This document shows positions 1 to 5,125 of a stretch of DNA of 5,260 bases, in pieces (the stretch's first letter is position 1; the number at the start of each line of letters is the position of its first letter). The notes under the pieces are model-generated. The model did not search any database and was not told where the DNA came from. It saw only the letters and a list, made by a program, of their open reading frames with translations. Position numbers and translations under genes: made by a program. This DNA comes from Anaeromyxobacter dehalogenans (GTDB lineage Bacteria > Myxococcota_A > UBA9042 > DTJE01). The DNA lies in NCBI GenBank assembly GCA_020722625.1, contig DYKK01000246.1, positions 1 to 5,260 on the forward strand, read 5' to 3'.

Positions 1-1755
1 GCCGCGGACGTGAGACAGGTCCTGCTGAGGTTCGACGATGTCTTCGGGAGCGGACCGCGCCAGGTGCCGCCCGGCTCGCCGATCGTGCGGGCCACGCTCA
101 CGGTGTTCGTCACGGCGCCCAGCACGGTGGAGACCGAACTGCACCGGATGCTGCTGCCCTGGCTTCCAACCGATACCTGGAACCTGATGGGCGACGGGGT
201 CCAGCAGGACGGGCAGGAGTCAATGGTCGCCGCCGACGCGAGCGGGGCCGCGACGTCCGCCTACCACCCGTACGACTTCGATGTGACCGCGAGCCTGGTC
301 GCCTGGTCGGGCGGGGATCCCAACGACGGGTGGGCGTTCGTCCTGCGACCGGGAGGAGCCGACGACCTGCAGTTCACGTCGTCCGAGGGGACCACGGACT
401 CGGAGCGGCCGAAGCTCACCGTCACCTTTGTCCCGTGTAAGCCCGGCTACGCCGGCGACGGCAAGACGTGCTTCGAGGTTGACGAATGCCAGGAGGACCC
501 GAATCCGTGCGACCCGAACGCGACCTGCACGAATACGGAGGGGTCGTTCTCGTGTCAGTGCCACGAGGGGTACGTCGGCGACGGGCTGGCTTGCGGCGAG
601 TGCCCGGGCGGCTGGGCGAACCCGTGCAGCGGGCACGGGACGTGCGGGGGCACGGCCGACGCGCCGTCCTGCGAGTGTGACGAGCGCTTCGGCGGCGAGG
701 CGTGCGAGGAGTGCCTGCCGGGGCTGTGGGGCGGCGGGTGCGACCAGGAGTGCGCCGGAGGCATCGAGCATCCTTGCAGCGACCACGGCGAGTGCTCCGA
801 CGGGGTCGAAGGCACGGGCGGGTGCTCGTGCTTTGAGGGCTTCACGGGCGCCGCCTGCGACGAGTGTGCGGAAGGGTACTGGGGCTACCCGGACTGCAAG
901 GAATGTCCCCCCTGCGACGACGGCAACCCCTGTACCGAGGACTCGTGCGACGTTTCCGGGGCGTGTGTCTTCACGGTCAACGAGGCCCCCTGCGACGACG
1001 GGAATGCCTGCACCACGGGCGATGCGTGCAAGGAAGGTGCCTGCGTCGGCGGCCCTTGGGTGGACTGCGACGACCTGGACGTGTGCACGCTGGACTCGTG
1101 CGACCCGGTCCAGGGCTGCTTGCATGCGCCGATCGCAGGTTGCTGTCTCGCCGACGTCCAGTGTCAGCCGCCGGGCAAGTGCCTCAAGAGCCTGTGTGAC
1201 ACGGAGGCCCACGAATGCGGGCCGATCGAGGCGATTGTGGGCTGCTGCCTGTCCGATGGGGATTGCGACGACGGCGACCCGACGACGATGGACGTCTGCG
1301 ACGGACTGGACGGGCAGACCTGCAGCAACACCGAGATGTGCACGGACGCCGATTGCGACGCCGGCGCCGACGTCGCGCCGGTCGAGGTCGGAGAGTCCCC
1401 TGACGAGGGCGATGGCGTCGCGCCGATTGAGGTCGAAGAGTCCCCTGACGAGGGGCCTGACGTGTCGCCGGTGGAGGTCGAGCCATCGCCGACCGAGGCC
1501 GTCGGGGTCGAGGAGGACACCCGGTGGCCGGAGTCCGTCCAGACTCCGGATGGGGTTCCTTCGCCGGATGGAGCCGTCCTCGACGGCGTTTCGCCGGAGG
1601 AGACCGGGGCGTCGTCCGGCGGCGGGGGCGGCGGCTGCCGGGTGGGCACGGCTCCGGCCTTGGGCGGCCGCGTGCCGTTGCTCCTGCTGCTGGCGGGAAT
1701 CGTGCTGTGGGGTGCGCGTCGGATGCGCGGTTCCGACTGGGGAGATCAGCCATGA
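1..1755 (+). CDS. Multidomain Cys-rich surface protein (DNRLRE / EGF-like / slime-mold repeats) with MYXO-CTERM-like tail, 5' end outside window
   Basis: The frame is open from the first base, so the gene starts upstream; the GTG at 10 is only the first start-like codon inside the window and is used here for residue numbering. Residues 1-140 resemble a DNRLRE beta module, with LLRFD near the start and RPKLTVTF at the end. Residues 157-195 form a calcium-binding EGF-like domain (VDEC, then NPCDPNATCTN, then SCQCHEGYVGDG). Residues 196-299 hold two laminin/EGF-like units with CSGHGTC and CSDHGEC cores. Residues 301-373 carry three CDDGxxCTxDxC units like the Dictyostelium (slime mold) repeat, and 419-438 hold a degenerate fourth. 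Two GCCL units lie near 377 and 411. An acidic Pro-rich linker (452-532) leads to a Gly run, Cys543, a Leu-rich membrane segment (about 555-568) and Arg570-Arg573. Known for such families: secretion, surface display and binding. The ligand is unknown. It overlaps the next gene by ATGA. Confidence 0.9.
   Translation, partial: AADVRQVLLRFDDVFGSGPRQVPPGSPIVRATLTVFVTAPSTVETELHRMLLPWLPTDTWNLMGDGVQQDGQESMVAADASGAATSAYHPYDFDVTASLVAWSGGDPNDGWAFVLRPGGADDLQFTSSEGTTDSERPKLTVTFVPCKPGYAGDGKTCFEVDECQEDPNPCDPNATCTNTEGSFSCQCHEGYVGDGLACGECPGGWANPCSGHGTCGGTADAPSCECDERFGGEACEECLPGLWGGGCDQECAGGIEHPCSDHGECSDGVEGTGGCSCFEGFTGAACDECAEGYWGYPDCKECPPCDDGNPCTEDSCDVSGACVFTVNEAPCDDGNACTTGDACKEGACVGGPWVDCDDLDVCTLDSCDPVQGCLHAPIAGCCLADVQCQPPGKCLKSLCDTEAHECGPIEAIVGCCLSDGDCDDGDPTTMDVCDGLDGQTCSNTEMCTDADCDAGADVAPVEVGESPDEGDGVAPIEVEESPDEGPDVSPVEVEPSPTEAVGVEEDTRWPESVQTPDGVPSPDGAVLDGVSPEETGASSGGGGGGCRVGTAPALGGRVPLLLLLAGIVLWGARRMRGSDWGDQP
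1363..1497 (+). repeat. Three tandem 45-bp repeats encoding a 15-residue acidic unit
   Basis: Copies run 1363-1407, 1408-1452 and 1453-1497. They encode GADVAPVEVGESPDE, GDGVAPIEVEESPDE and GPDVSPVEVEPSPTE, following GxxV(A/S)P(V/I)EVxxSP(D/T)E. They lie in the spacer between the Cys-rich region and the sorting tail. This is most likely a flexible linker that can change length by repeat gain or loss; that role is inferred. Confidence 0.85.
1618..1752 (+). other. Region encoding a MYXO-CTERM-like C-terminal sorting signal
   Basis: The encoded end of the first protein has six Gly followed by Cys543 (codon 1636-1638), a short spacer, a Leu-rich hydrophobic stretch (VPLLLLLAGIVLW) and a basic ARRMR cluster. 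A Gly-Cys, membrane segment, Arg order is the hallmark of MYXO-CTERM signals, whose invariant Cys is the proposed processing site for myxosortase-type proteases. It differs from the classic compact form in that nine residues follow the Arg cluster. No protease gene is visible in the window. Confidence 0.7.
1739..1744 (+). promoter_or_regulatory. Ribosome-binding site for the ATG at 1752
   Basis: GGGGAG lies 7 nt before the ATG at 1752. That ATG overlaps the TGA of the preceding gene as ATGA, the usual layout for translational coupling. It supports 1752 as a start, although the peptide read from there has an atypically late signal sequence. Confidence 0.5.
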
Positions 1756-2867
1756 GACTGGAAGTGGTTTCAACGGGAAGATCGTTTCTGTCCATCTCGA
1801 ATCCGGTTCGATGGTCCATGCTCGCACTCAAGTCCGCCGCCAATTTCCGCAAGTCTTTGAACAAGCGTGAAATCTGCTTCGTTTCATTTCACCACCCTGG
1901 GGCCGCGACTTCCAAGTCGCGGCAGGCACGGGACCGCGACAAATCAAGGTGTTCCGTCGTTCTTCCGAGATCGGGGTGGCGGATCCTGATCGCAGGGATC
2001 CTCGCGATCGGGATGACCGGATGCTCGGGTTCGAGTGACCGGCCCGGTGCCGATGTCCCGCTCCAGGAAGTCCAGGGCGAGGTGGGTCCGGAGGCAGGAC
2101 CGGATCTGGTCGCGGAGACCGGCTTCGAGGCCGGAGCCGACCAGGCGGAACCGGACGGGGCCGAGCCCGCCCTGGAGGGGACGGTCGAGGCCGACACGGA
2201 CGACCCGGGCACCCAGGAGGCCGACTCAATCGCCGAGACGGACGTGAACGACGAAGCCGGCGAGGCGGGTCAGGAGGCAGGCCCGGAGGTGCCCCCGGAG
2301 GCCGGCGCGGAGGCCCAATCCGACCAGGCCGGACCGGAAGAAGGTGAGCCTTCGCCCGAGGGGACGGACCTGGCCGATGCCGTTGAGGACGCATCCCTCC
2401 CCGACGCCGGTGCCGATGCGGCCGCCGAGGCCGCCGTGGGCGATGGGCCGCCGCCGGTGGCGCGGGTCGTGCTGAACGAGGTCGTGGCGAAGGCGGTGGA
2501 GGCCGGCCCCGACTGGGTCGAGTTGTTCAACGCGGGAGGGGCCGTTGCCGACCTGACGGGCTGGACCTTCCGCGACGAGGATGACCTGCACGTCTATGAA
2601 ATCCCCGGCGGCATCACGCTCGAAGCCGGCGCATTCCTGGTGCTGGAGGGGCCGGGCGGTACGGGACCGCTGGTGTTCGACTTCGGGTTTGGCAAGTCCG
2701 ATCAGGCGCGTCTCTTCGACGCAAGCGGGGCGCTGGTGGACGCGACCGCGTGGGTCAGCGGGGCTGCGGCCGAGGGCACCAGCTGGGGCCGCTACCCCGA
2801 CGGCGACGGCGAGTTCACGACGTTGCCCACCCCCACCAAGGGCGCGCCGAACGTCCCGCCGAGGTGA
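1752..2867 (+). CDS. Lamin-tail-domain (LTD) lipoprotein, start uncertain
   Basis: Read from the ATG at 1752 this is 371 residues. A hydrophobic stretch (RILIAGILAIG) ends in a lipobox MTGC with Cys91, giving a mature lipoprotein of about 281 residues. Residues 92-235 are an acidic D/E/A/G/P linker with an imperfect 15-residue duplication (DQAEPDGAEPALEGT and DQAGPEEGEPSPEGT). Residues 236-367 match a lamin-tail domain: VVLNEVV, then DWVELFN (254-260), ADLTGWTF, ITLEAGAFLVLEG, ARLFDASGALVDATAW, WGRYPDGDGEF and a closing PTPTKGAPN. Bacterial LTDs are immunoglobulin-like folds on secreted proteins and often accompany CotH kinases, as here. The start is the weak point. Eighty residues precede the hydrophobic core, no ATG, GTG or TTG lies in frame between 1860 and 2012, and 1756-1925 is less GC-rich with two dyads. 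The C-terminal part is secure; the N-terminus is not. Confidence 0.85.
   Translation: MRLEVVSTGRSFLSISNPVRWSMLALKSAANFRKSLNKREICFVSFHHPGAATSKSRQARDRDKSRCSVVLPRSGWRILIAGILAIGMTGCSGSSDRPGADVPLQEVQGEVGPEAGPDLVAETGFEAGADQAEPDGAEPALEGTVEADTDDPGTQEADSIAETDVNDEAGEAGQEAGPEVPPEAGAEAQSDQAGPEEGEPSPEGTDLADAVEDASLPDAGADAAAEAAVGDGPPPVARVVLNEVVAKAVEAGPDWVELFNAGGAVADLTGWTFRDEDDLHVYEIPGGITLEAGAFLVLEGPGGTGPLVFDFGFGKSDQARLFDASGALVDATAWVSGAAAEGTSWGRYPDGDGEFTTLPTPTKGAPNVPPR
1867..1892. repeat. Interrupted dyad GTGAAAT...ATTTCAC
   Basis: GTGAAAT (1867-1873) is exactly complementary to ATTTCAC (1886-1892) across a 12-nt spacer. It lies in a locally AT-richer stretch between the end of the EGF-like gene and the LTD lipoprotein signal. 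It could be an operator-like site or a weak stem. The function is unknown, and a 7-bp arm could arise by chance. Confidence 0.4.
1902..1923. repeat. Perfect 10-bp inverted repeat, 2-nt centre
   Basis: GCCGCGACTT (1902-1911) and AAGTCGCGGC (1914-1923) are perfect reverse complements around CC. Transcribed, this gives a 9-bp stem with a UCCA loop. No T-run follows, so it is not a classic intrinsic terminator. It looks like an extragenic palindrome and argues that this stretch may not be coding, although one frame remains open through it. Confidence 0.7.
2139..2366 (+). repeat. Two imperfect 45-bp direct repeats in the LTD lipoprotein linker
   Basis: Copies at 2139-2183 and 2322-2366 encode DQAxP(D/E)xxEPxxEGT in the same frame, 183 nt apart. 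They suggest the acidic linker grew by internal duplication. Confidence 0.6.
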
Positions 2868-2987
2868 CACGGGCGCGAGGTCCCGGTCGCTCGTGTCGAG
2901 GGAGTCCCGACCCGCACGGGGCCGACCGCGATCCGCCGCCGCGATTTCGCCCGCACGATTGCCGGTCGTGGGGGGCGCCCGGAGTCT

Positions 2988-3134
2988 GGCATCCGGGGTC
3001 CGGGATCCGGGGGTCGCGGCGAACGTGGCTCCGTCATCAACGCCCCGTCCCCCCGCGACCAACGCGGCCCTGACACTGACACTGTCACTGTCCCTGCCAC
3101 TGTTTCTGAACCTGTCCACTGAACCTGTCCACTG
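2988..3134 (+). repeat. Composite intergenic repeat, copy A
   Basis: The order is: a GGCATCCGGGGTCCGG block; GGGGGTCGCGGCG; CGCCCCGTCCCC followed by CGCGACCAACG; a degenerate hexamer run of TGACAC/TGTCAC units from about 3071 to 3106; then two tandem copies of TGAACCTGTCCAC (3107-3119 and 3120-3132). The same blocks recur in the same order, reverse-complemented, at 4995-5125. An 8-bp dyad, GGTCGCGG (3012-3019) with CCGCGACC (3053-3060), is kept in both copies, so the element may fold. It begins 120 bases after the LTD gene and ends 102 bases before the CotH start. Confidence 0.85.
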
Positions 3135-3183
3135 AATCTTCTTGCTGAACCTTCCGCGCGCTCCCATCCTCCGCACAGGCGAC

Positions 3184-3212
3184 TTGCACTACAACCGAGG
3201 ATTCATTATCCT
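3184..3212 (+). promoter_or_regulatory. Promoter-like element for the CotH gene
   Basis: TTGCAC (3184-3189) and TATCCT (3207-3212) are separated by exactly 17 nt, the optimal sigma-70-type spacing. Each matches its consensus hexamer at 4 of 6 positions. The sequence from the -10 onward, TATCCTGGCGGGGTGGCA (3207-3224), recurs nearly unchanged on the minus strand at 4937-4921, where a second hexamer again lies 17 nt upstream. The implied leader before the CotH ATG is only about 15-20 nt. Confidence 0.5.
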
Positions 3213-3225
3213 GGCGGGGTGGCAA

Positions 3226-3231
3226 GGGAGG
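3226..3231 (+). promoter_or_regulatory. Ribosome-binding site that sets the CotH start
   Basis: GGGAGG, within AAGGGAGGT, lies 5 nt before the ATG at 3237. It favours this ATG over the in-frame GTG at 3219, which would place this site inside the coding sequence. Confidence 0.8.
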
Positions 3232-3236
3232 TCAGG

Positions 3237-4607
3237 ATGACCCGAAACAACCTGCAGAAACGCGTGCCCGCATGGGGCGCCGTCGCCGTCGCGATCCTCG
3301 CCTGGTCGTGCGGGCAGGGGGCCGCCGGCACACCGGACGCGGACGGGAAGGTAGAGGAGGCCGTGGGCGATGTACCGGCGGCCGACGACCTCGCCCCACC
3401 GGACCCGGGGGGCGAGGGTGTCGCCCCCGCGGACGACCCGTCCACGGACGTCGCGCCCGACCGCGCCGATGCCCAGGCTTCCGACGCGCCGGTCGAGGTC
3501 TTCGAGCCCCACCCCAACCCCGCGAACGTCCCGATGTTCGACGAGTCCGAGGTGGTGGAGTTTCGCCTGGACTTCACGGCCGAAGCCTGGGCCGAGTTCG
3601 AGACGTATCGCCAGCAGGGCAAGAAGAAGTACGTCCATTGCTCGTTCGCGTTCGGCGGGGACACCTTCCCGGATGCGGCCTGCCGCTCCAAGGGCAACCC
3701 GGACTACTGGAAGGACGAGAAGAAGCCGCAGTTCCTGATCCGCTTCAACCACTGGGACAAGGACCAGCGCTTCAAGGGACTGCGCGGCCTCGTCCTCGAA
3801 TCCAACCCGTTCCACGCCGCACCGGTGCGCGACCGCCTGGGCATGTGGGTCATGCGCGAGGCCGGCGTGGACGCGCCGCGCGCGAACCACGCGCGCGTGC
3901 TGAAGAACGGCGCGCTGCTCGGGCTCTACATGAACATCGAGGCGGTGGACCGGGAGTTCCTCGAGGACCACTTTGCGGACCCGACCGGCAATCTCTACGA
4001 GGACGGCTACCAGCTCAAGACCAACGAGGACGTGAACGACCTCACGCGCCTGTGGGAGCTCGAGGGCCTCATTGACGACGAGCCGCTCGAAGGGGACCAC
4101 ACCGCTTTTTACGCGGCGCTCGAGACGCTGATGGACGTGCACCAGGTCCTGCGCGAGATGGCGGCCGAGGTCGTGCTCCCGACCGGCGACAACTTCACGA
4201 ACGGCGGATCGAACTTCTACTACTACGACCACCCGGGCCGCGGCTTCCTGGTGATCCCGTGGGACCTCGACGACGTGATCTCGGAGTGGGCCCCCGCCGA
4301 GGCGGACCCCTTCGAGTACTGGGGGGAGCCCGAGCTCGAGCTTCCGCCGAGCAAGCTGCGCCTGCTGATGAACCAGAACCCTGCCTGGAAGCAGGAGTTC
4401 GTGGACACCCTGGTCGCGATCAGGGATGGACCCTATACGAAGCTCCTGGATCGCGTGACCTGGGTCTGCGCGCAGGTCAGGCCTGAGGTGGAGGCGGACC
4501 CGGCCCGGGTCGCCGAGGACATGGCCGACTTCGATGCGGACTGCCAGGAGATCCGGGACCGGATCCAGGCGCGCATCCAGTTCCTGAAAGGAAAACTCGG
4601 CCAGTAG
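3237..4607 (+). CDS. CotH-family protein kinase, probable lipoprotein
   Basis: The product is 456 residues. Residues 1-25 form a signal sequence with a basic start, the core VPAWGAVAVAILAW and Cys25; the box LAWSC is imperfect because Trp occupies -2. Residues 26-95 are an acidic Ala/Pro/Asp linker. The CotH domain spans about 100-453. Visible family features are KPQFLIRFNHW (163-173), GLRGLVLESN (181-190), a helix with VRDRLGMWVMREAGV (197-211), ARVLKNGALLGLYMNIEAVD (219-238), GNLYEDGY (251-258), DNFTNGGSNFYYYD (318-331) and FLVIPWDLDDV (337-347). The D-N-F and PWDLD segments correspond to the conserved acidic catalytic and metal-binding region of CotH kinases, which phosphorylate spore coat proteins in Bacillus. 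The C-terminal NPAWKQEFVDTL and basic RIQARIQFLKGKL helix fit the usual domain end. The substrate here is unknown; the neighbouring LTD lipoprotein is a reasonable partner by context only. Confidence 0.9.
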   Translation: MTRNNLQKRVPAWGAVAVAILAWSCGQGAAGTPDADGKVEEAVGDVPAADDLAPPDPGGEGVAPADDPSTDVAPDRADAQASDAPVEVFEPHPNPANVPMFDESEVVEFRLDFTAEAWAEFETYRQQGKKKYVHCSFAFGGDTFPDAACRSKGNPDYWKDEKKPQFLIRFNHWDKDQRFKGLRGLVLESNPFHAAPVRDRLGMWVMREAGVDAPRANHARVLKNGALLGLYMNIEAVDREFLEDHFADPTGNLYEDGYQLKTNEDVNDLTRLWELEGLIDDEPLEGDHTAFYAALETLMDVHQVLREMAAEVVLPTGDNFTNGGSNFYYYDHPGRGFLVIPWDLDDVISEWAPAEADPFEYWGEPELELPPSKLRLLMNQNPAWKQEFVDTLVAIRDGPYTKLLDRVTWVCAQVRPEVEADPARVAEDMADFDADCQEIRDRIQARIQFLKGKLGQ

Positions 4608-4831
4608 CCGGGCAGTTCCGTTGGGTCGCCGGCCTTCTGGAAGGCATCCGGGTCGAGATCGAGGCGGTTGCAGCCGGCGGACGCCCGCCGCCCAACCCAC
4701 GCGACGGGCGCGCAGGTCACGGGCCCGCGCACGGACTCCGGGCCGGGGCGCTCACGTCCGACCCCGCAGGCCAGGGTTGCGGCCACACTCACAAGGCACA
4801 AGGCGACTGGCCGGAACGGGTCACGTCTCAT
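4433..4831 (-). CDS. Putative small exported protein, convergent with and overlapping the CotH gene
   Basis: The frame from the ATG at 4831 encodes 132 residues and is not a family I recognise. Residues 1-22 look like an export signal: MRRDPFRP, hydrophobic VALCLVSVAATLA, then Cys22. The box TLAC is not canonical at -3. Residues 23-74 include three more Cys or Trp landmarks (Cys40, Trp45, Cys54) and DLDPDAFQKAGDP. In this part most third codon positions are G or C, as expected for a real gene in this genome. From about residue 75 the frame is antisense to the CotH gene for 175 bases and becomes Ser/Arg-rich and unconvincing, so the gene may be a 3'-truncated remnant. GGGAG lies 6 nt before the ATG, and a promoter-like pair lies at 4960-4932. 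An ATG at 4891 could instead start a form 20 residues longer. Chance is not excluded. Confidence 0.4.
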   Translation of the reverse strand: MRRDPFRPVALCLVSVAATLACGVGRERPGPESVRGPVTCAPVAWVGRRASAGCNRLDLDPDAFQKAGDPTELPGYWPSFPFRNWMRAWIRSRISWQSASKSAMSSATRAGSASTSGLTCAQTQVTRSRSFV

Positions 4832-4837
4832 TGCGAA

Positions 4838-4842
4838 CTCCC
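4838..4842 (-). promoter_or_regulatory. Ribosome-binding site for the minus-strand ATG at 4831
   Basis: On the minus strand GGGAG lies 6 nt before the ATG at 4831. This favours the start that gives a compact signal peptide over the ATG at 4891, which is preceded by a G-run only 3 nt away. Confidence 0.4.
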
Positions 4843-4931
4843 GGTTGCGTGGACGGGCCTGGTCGCCCCGATCGGTCTCACCGGACGCCATGAGCCCCCC
4901 CTTCGGCACTCGGGCCGAGGTGTCACCCCGC

Positions 4932-4960
4932 AGGATAGCGGAGGCCGGGGTCCGCGTCGA
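4932..4960 (-). promoter_or_regulatory. Promoter-like element for the minus-strand putative gene
   Basis: On the minus strand TCGACG (4960-4955) and TATCCT (4937-4932) are 17 nt apart. TATCCTGCGGGGTGACA (4937-4921) differs from the plus-strand stretch at 3207-3224 by one G insertion and one substitution. This similarity lies outside the composite repeats themselves. Confidence 0.4.
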
Positions 4961-4994
4961 GAGAGGGAGGGGGGACAGGGTCAGGGGACAGATG

Positions 4995-5125
4995 CAGTGG
5001 ACAGGTTCAGGAACAGTGTCAGTGTCAGTGGCAGTGACAGTGTCAGGCTCACGTTGGTCGCGGGGGACGGGGCGTGCGGCGGAGCGACGTGCGCCGCGAC
5101 CCCCGGACGCCGGACCCCGGATGCC
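4995..5125 (-). repeat. Composite intergenic repeat, copy B (inverted relative to copy A)
   Basis: Read on the minus strand, this copy has the GGCATCCGGGGTCCGG block, GGGGGTCGCGGCG, CGCCCCGTCCCCCGCGACC followed by AACG, a TGACAC/TGTCAC hexamer run and CTGAACCTGTCCACTG, in the same order as copy A. It lacks copy A's second TGAACCTGTCCAC unit and differs at scattered bases and small indels. The dyad GGTCGCGG with CCGCGACC is kept (plus-strand positions 5056-5063 and 5094-5101). A looser TGTCCCC-type run continues past its end to about 4969. Confidence 0.85.

Larger units (their letters stand above)
2868..3236 (+). other. Intergenic region between the LTD and CotH genes
   Basis: This 369-base gap has no gene I can support. 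The first 120 bases are GC-rich with only weak imperfect dyads and no T-tract terminator. Positions 2988-3134 are composite repeat copy A. Positions 3184-3212 hold a promoter-like pair, and a strong ribosome-binding site lies at 3226-3231. Confidence 0.7.

Noticed and set aside
220..1827. Long open frame on the minus strand (535 residues) opposite the EGF-like gene
   Set aside because: It is Arg/Ala/Val-rich with no domain, and the plus strand has clear EGF, slime-mold and sorting-tail homology. Long antisense frames are expected at this GC content.
428..1870. Second plus-strand open frame of 480 residues inside the EGF-like gene
   Set aside because: It is almost entirely Arg/Ala/Thr/Ser, a frame-shifted reading of the Cys-rich gene.
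2895..2911. Imperfect stem after the LTD gene
   Set aside because: Only four outer pairs, a mismatch and two inner pairs, with no T-run; chance is likely in such GC-rich DNA.
3071..3134. CRISPR-like array
   Set aside because: The units are 6-13 bp direct repeats without spacers of regular length, and no cas gene is present.
3219..3236. GTG at 3219 as an alternative CotH start
   Set aside because: The strong GGGAGG site would then lie inside the coding sequence. The ATG at 3237 has ideal spacing and a shorter signal sequence, and the GTG falls near the predicted transcript start.
4632..4645. Small hairpin GCCTT-CTGG-AAGGC after the CotH stop
   Set aside because: A 5-bp stem with no T-run is too weak to call a terminator, and it lies inside the putative minus-strand gene.
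3189..4700. Long open frame on the minus strand (503 residues) opposite the CotH gene
   Set aside because: It is low-complexity Arg/Val/Leu antisense of a well-supported CotH domain, without a signal sequence or recognisable motif.
2988..5125. Transposon or insertion sequence bounded by the inverted copies
   Set aside because: No transposase or integrase lies between the copies, no target-site duplication was found by eye, and the copies are too diverged and internally repetitive for recent terminal inverted repeats.
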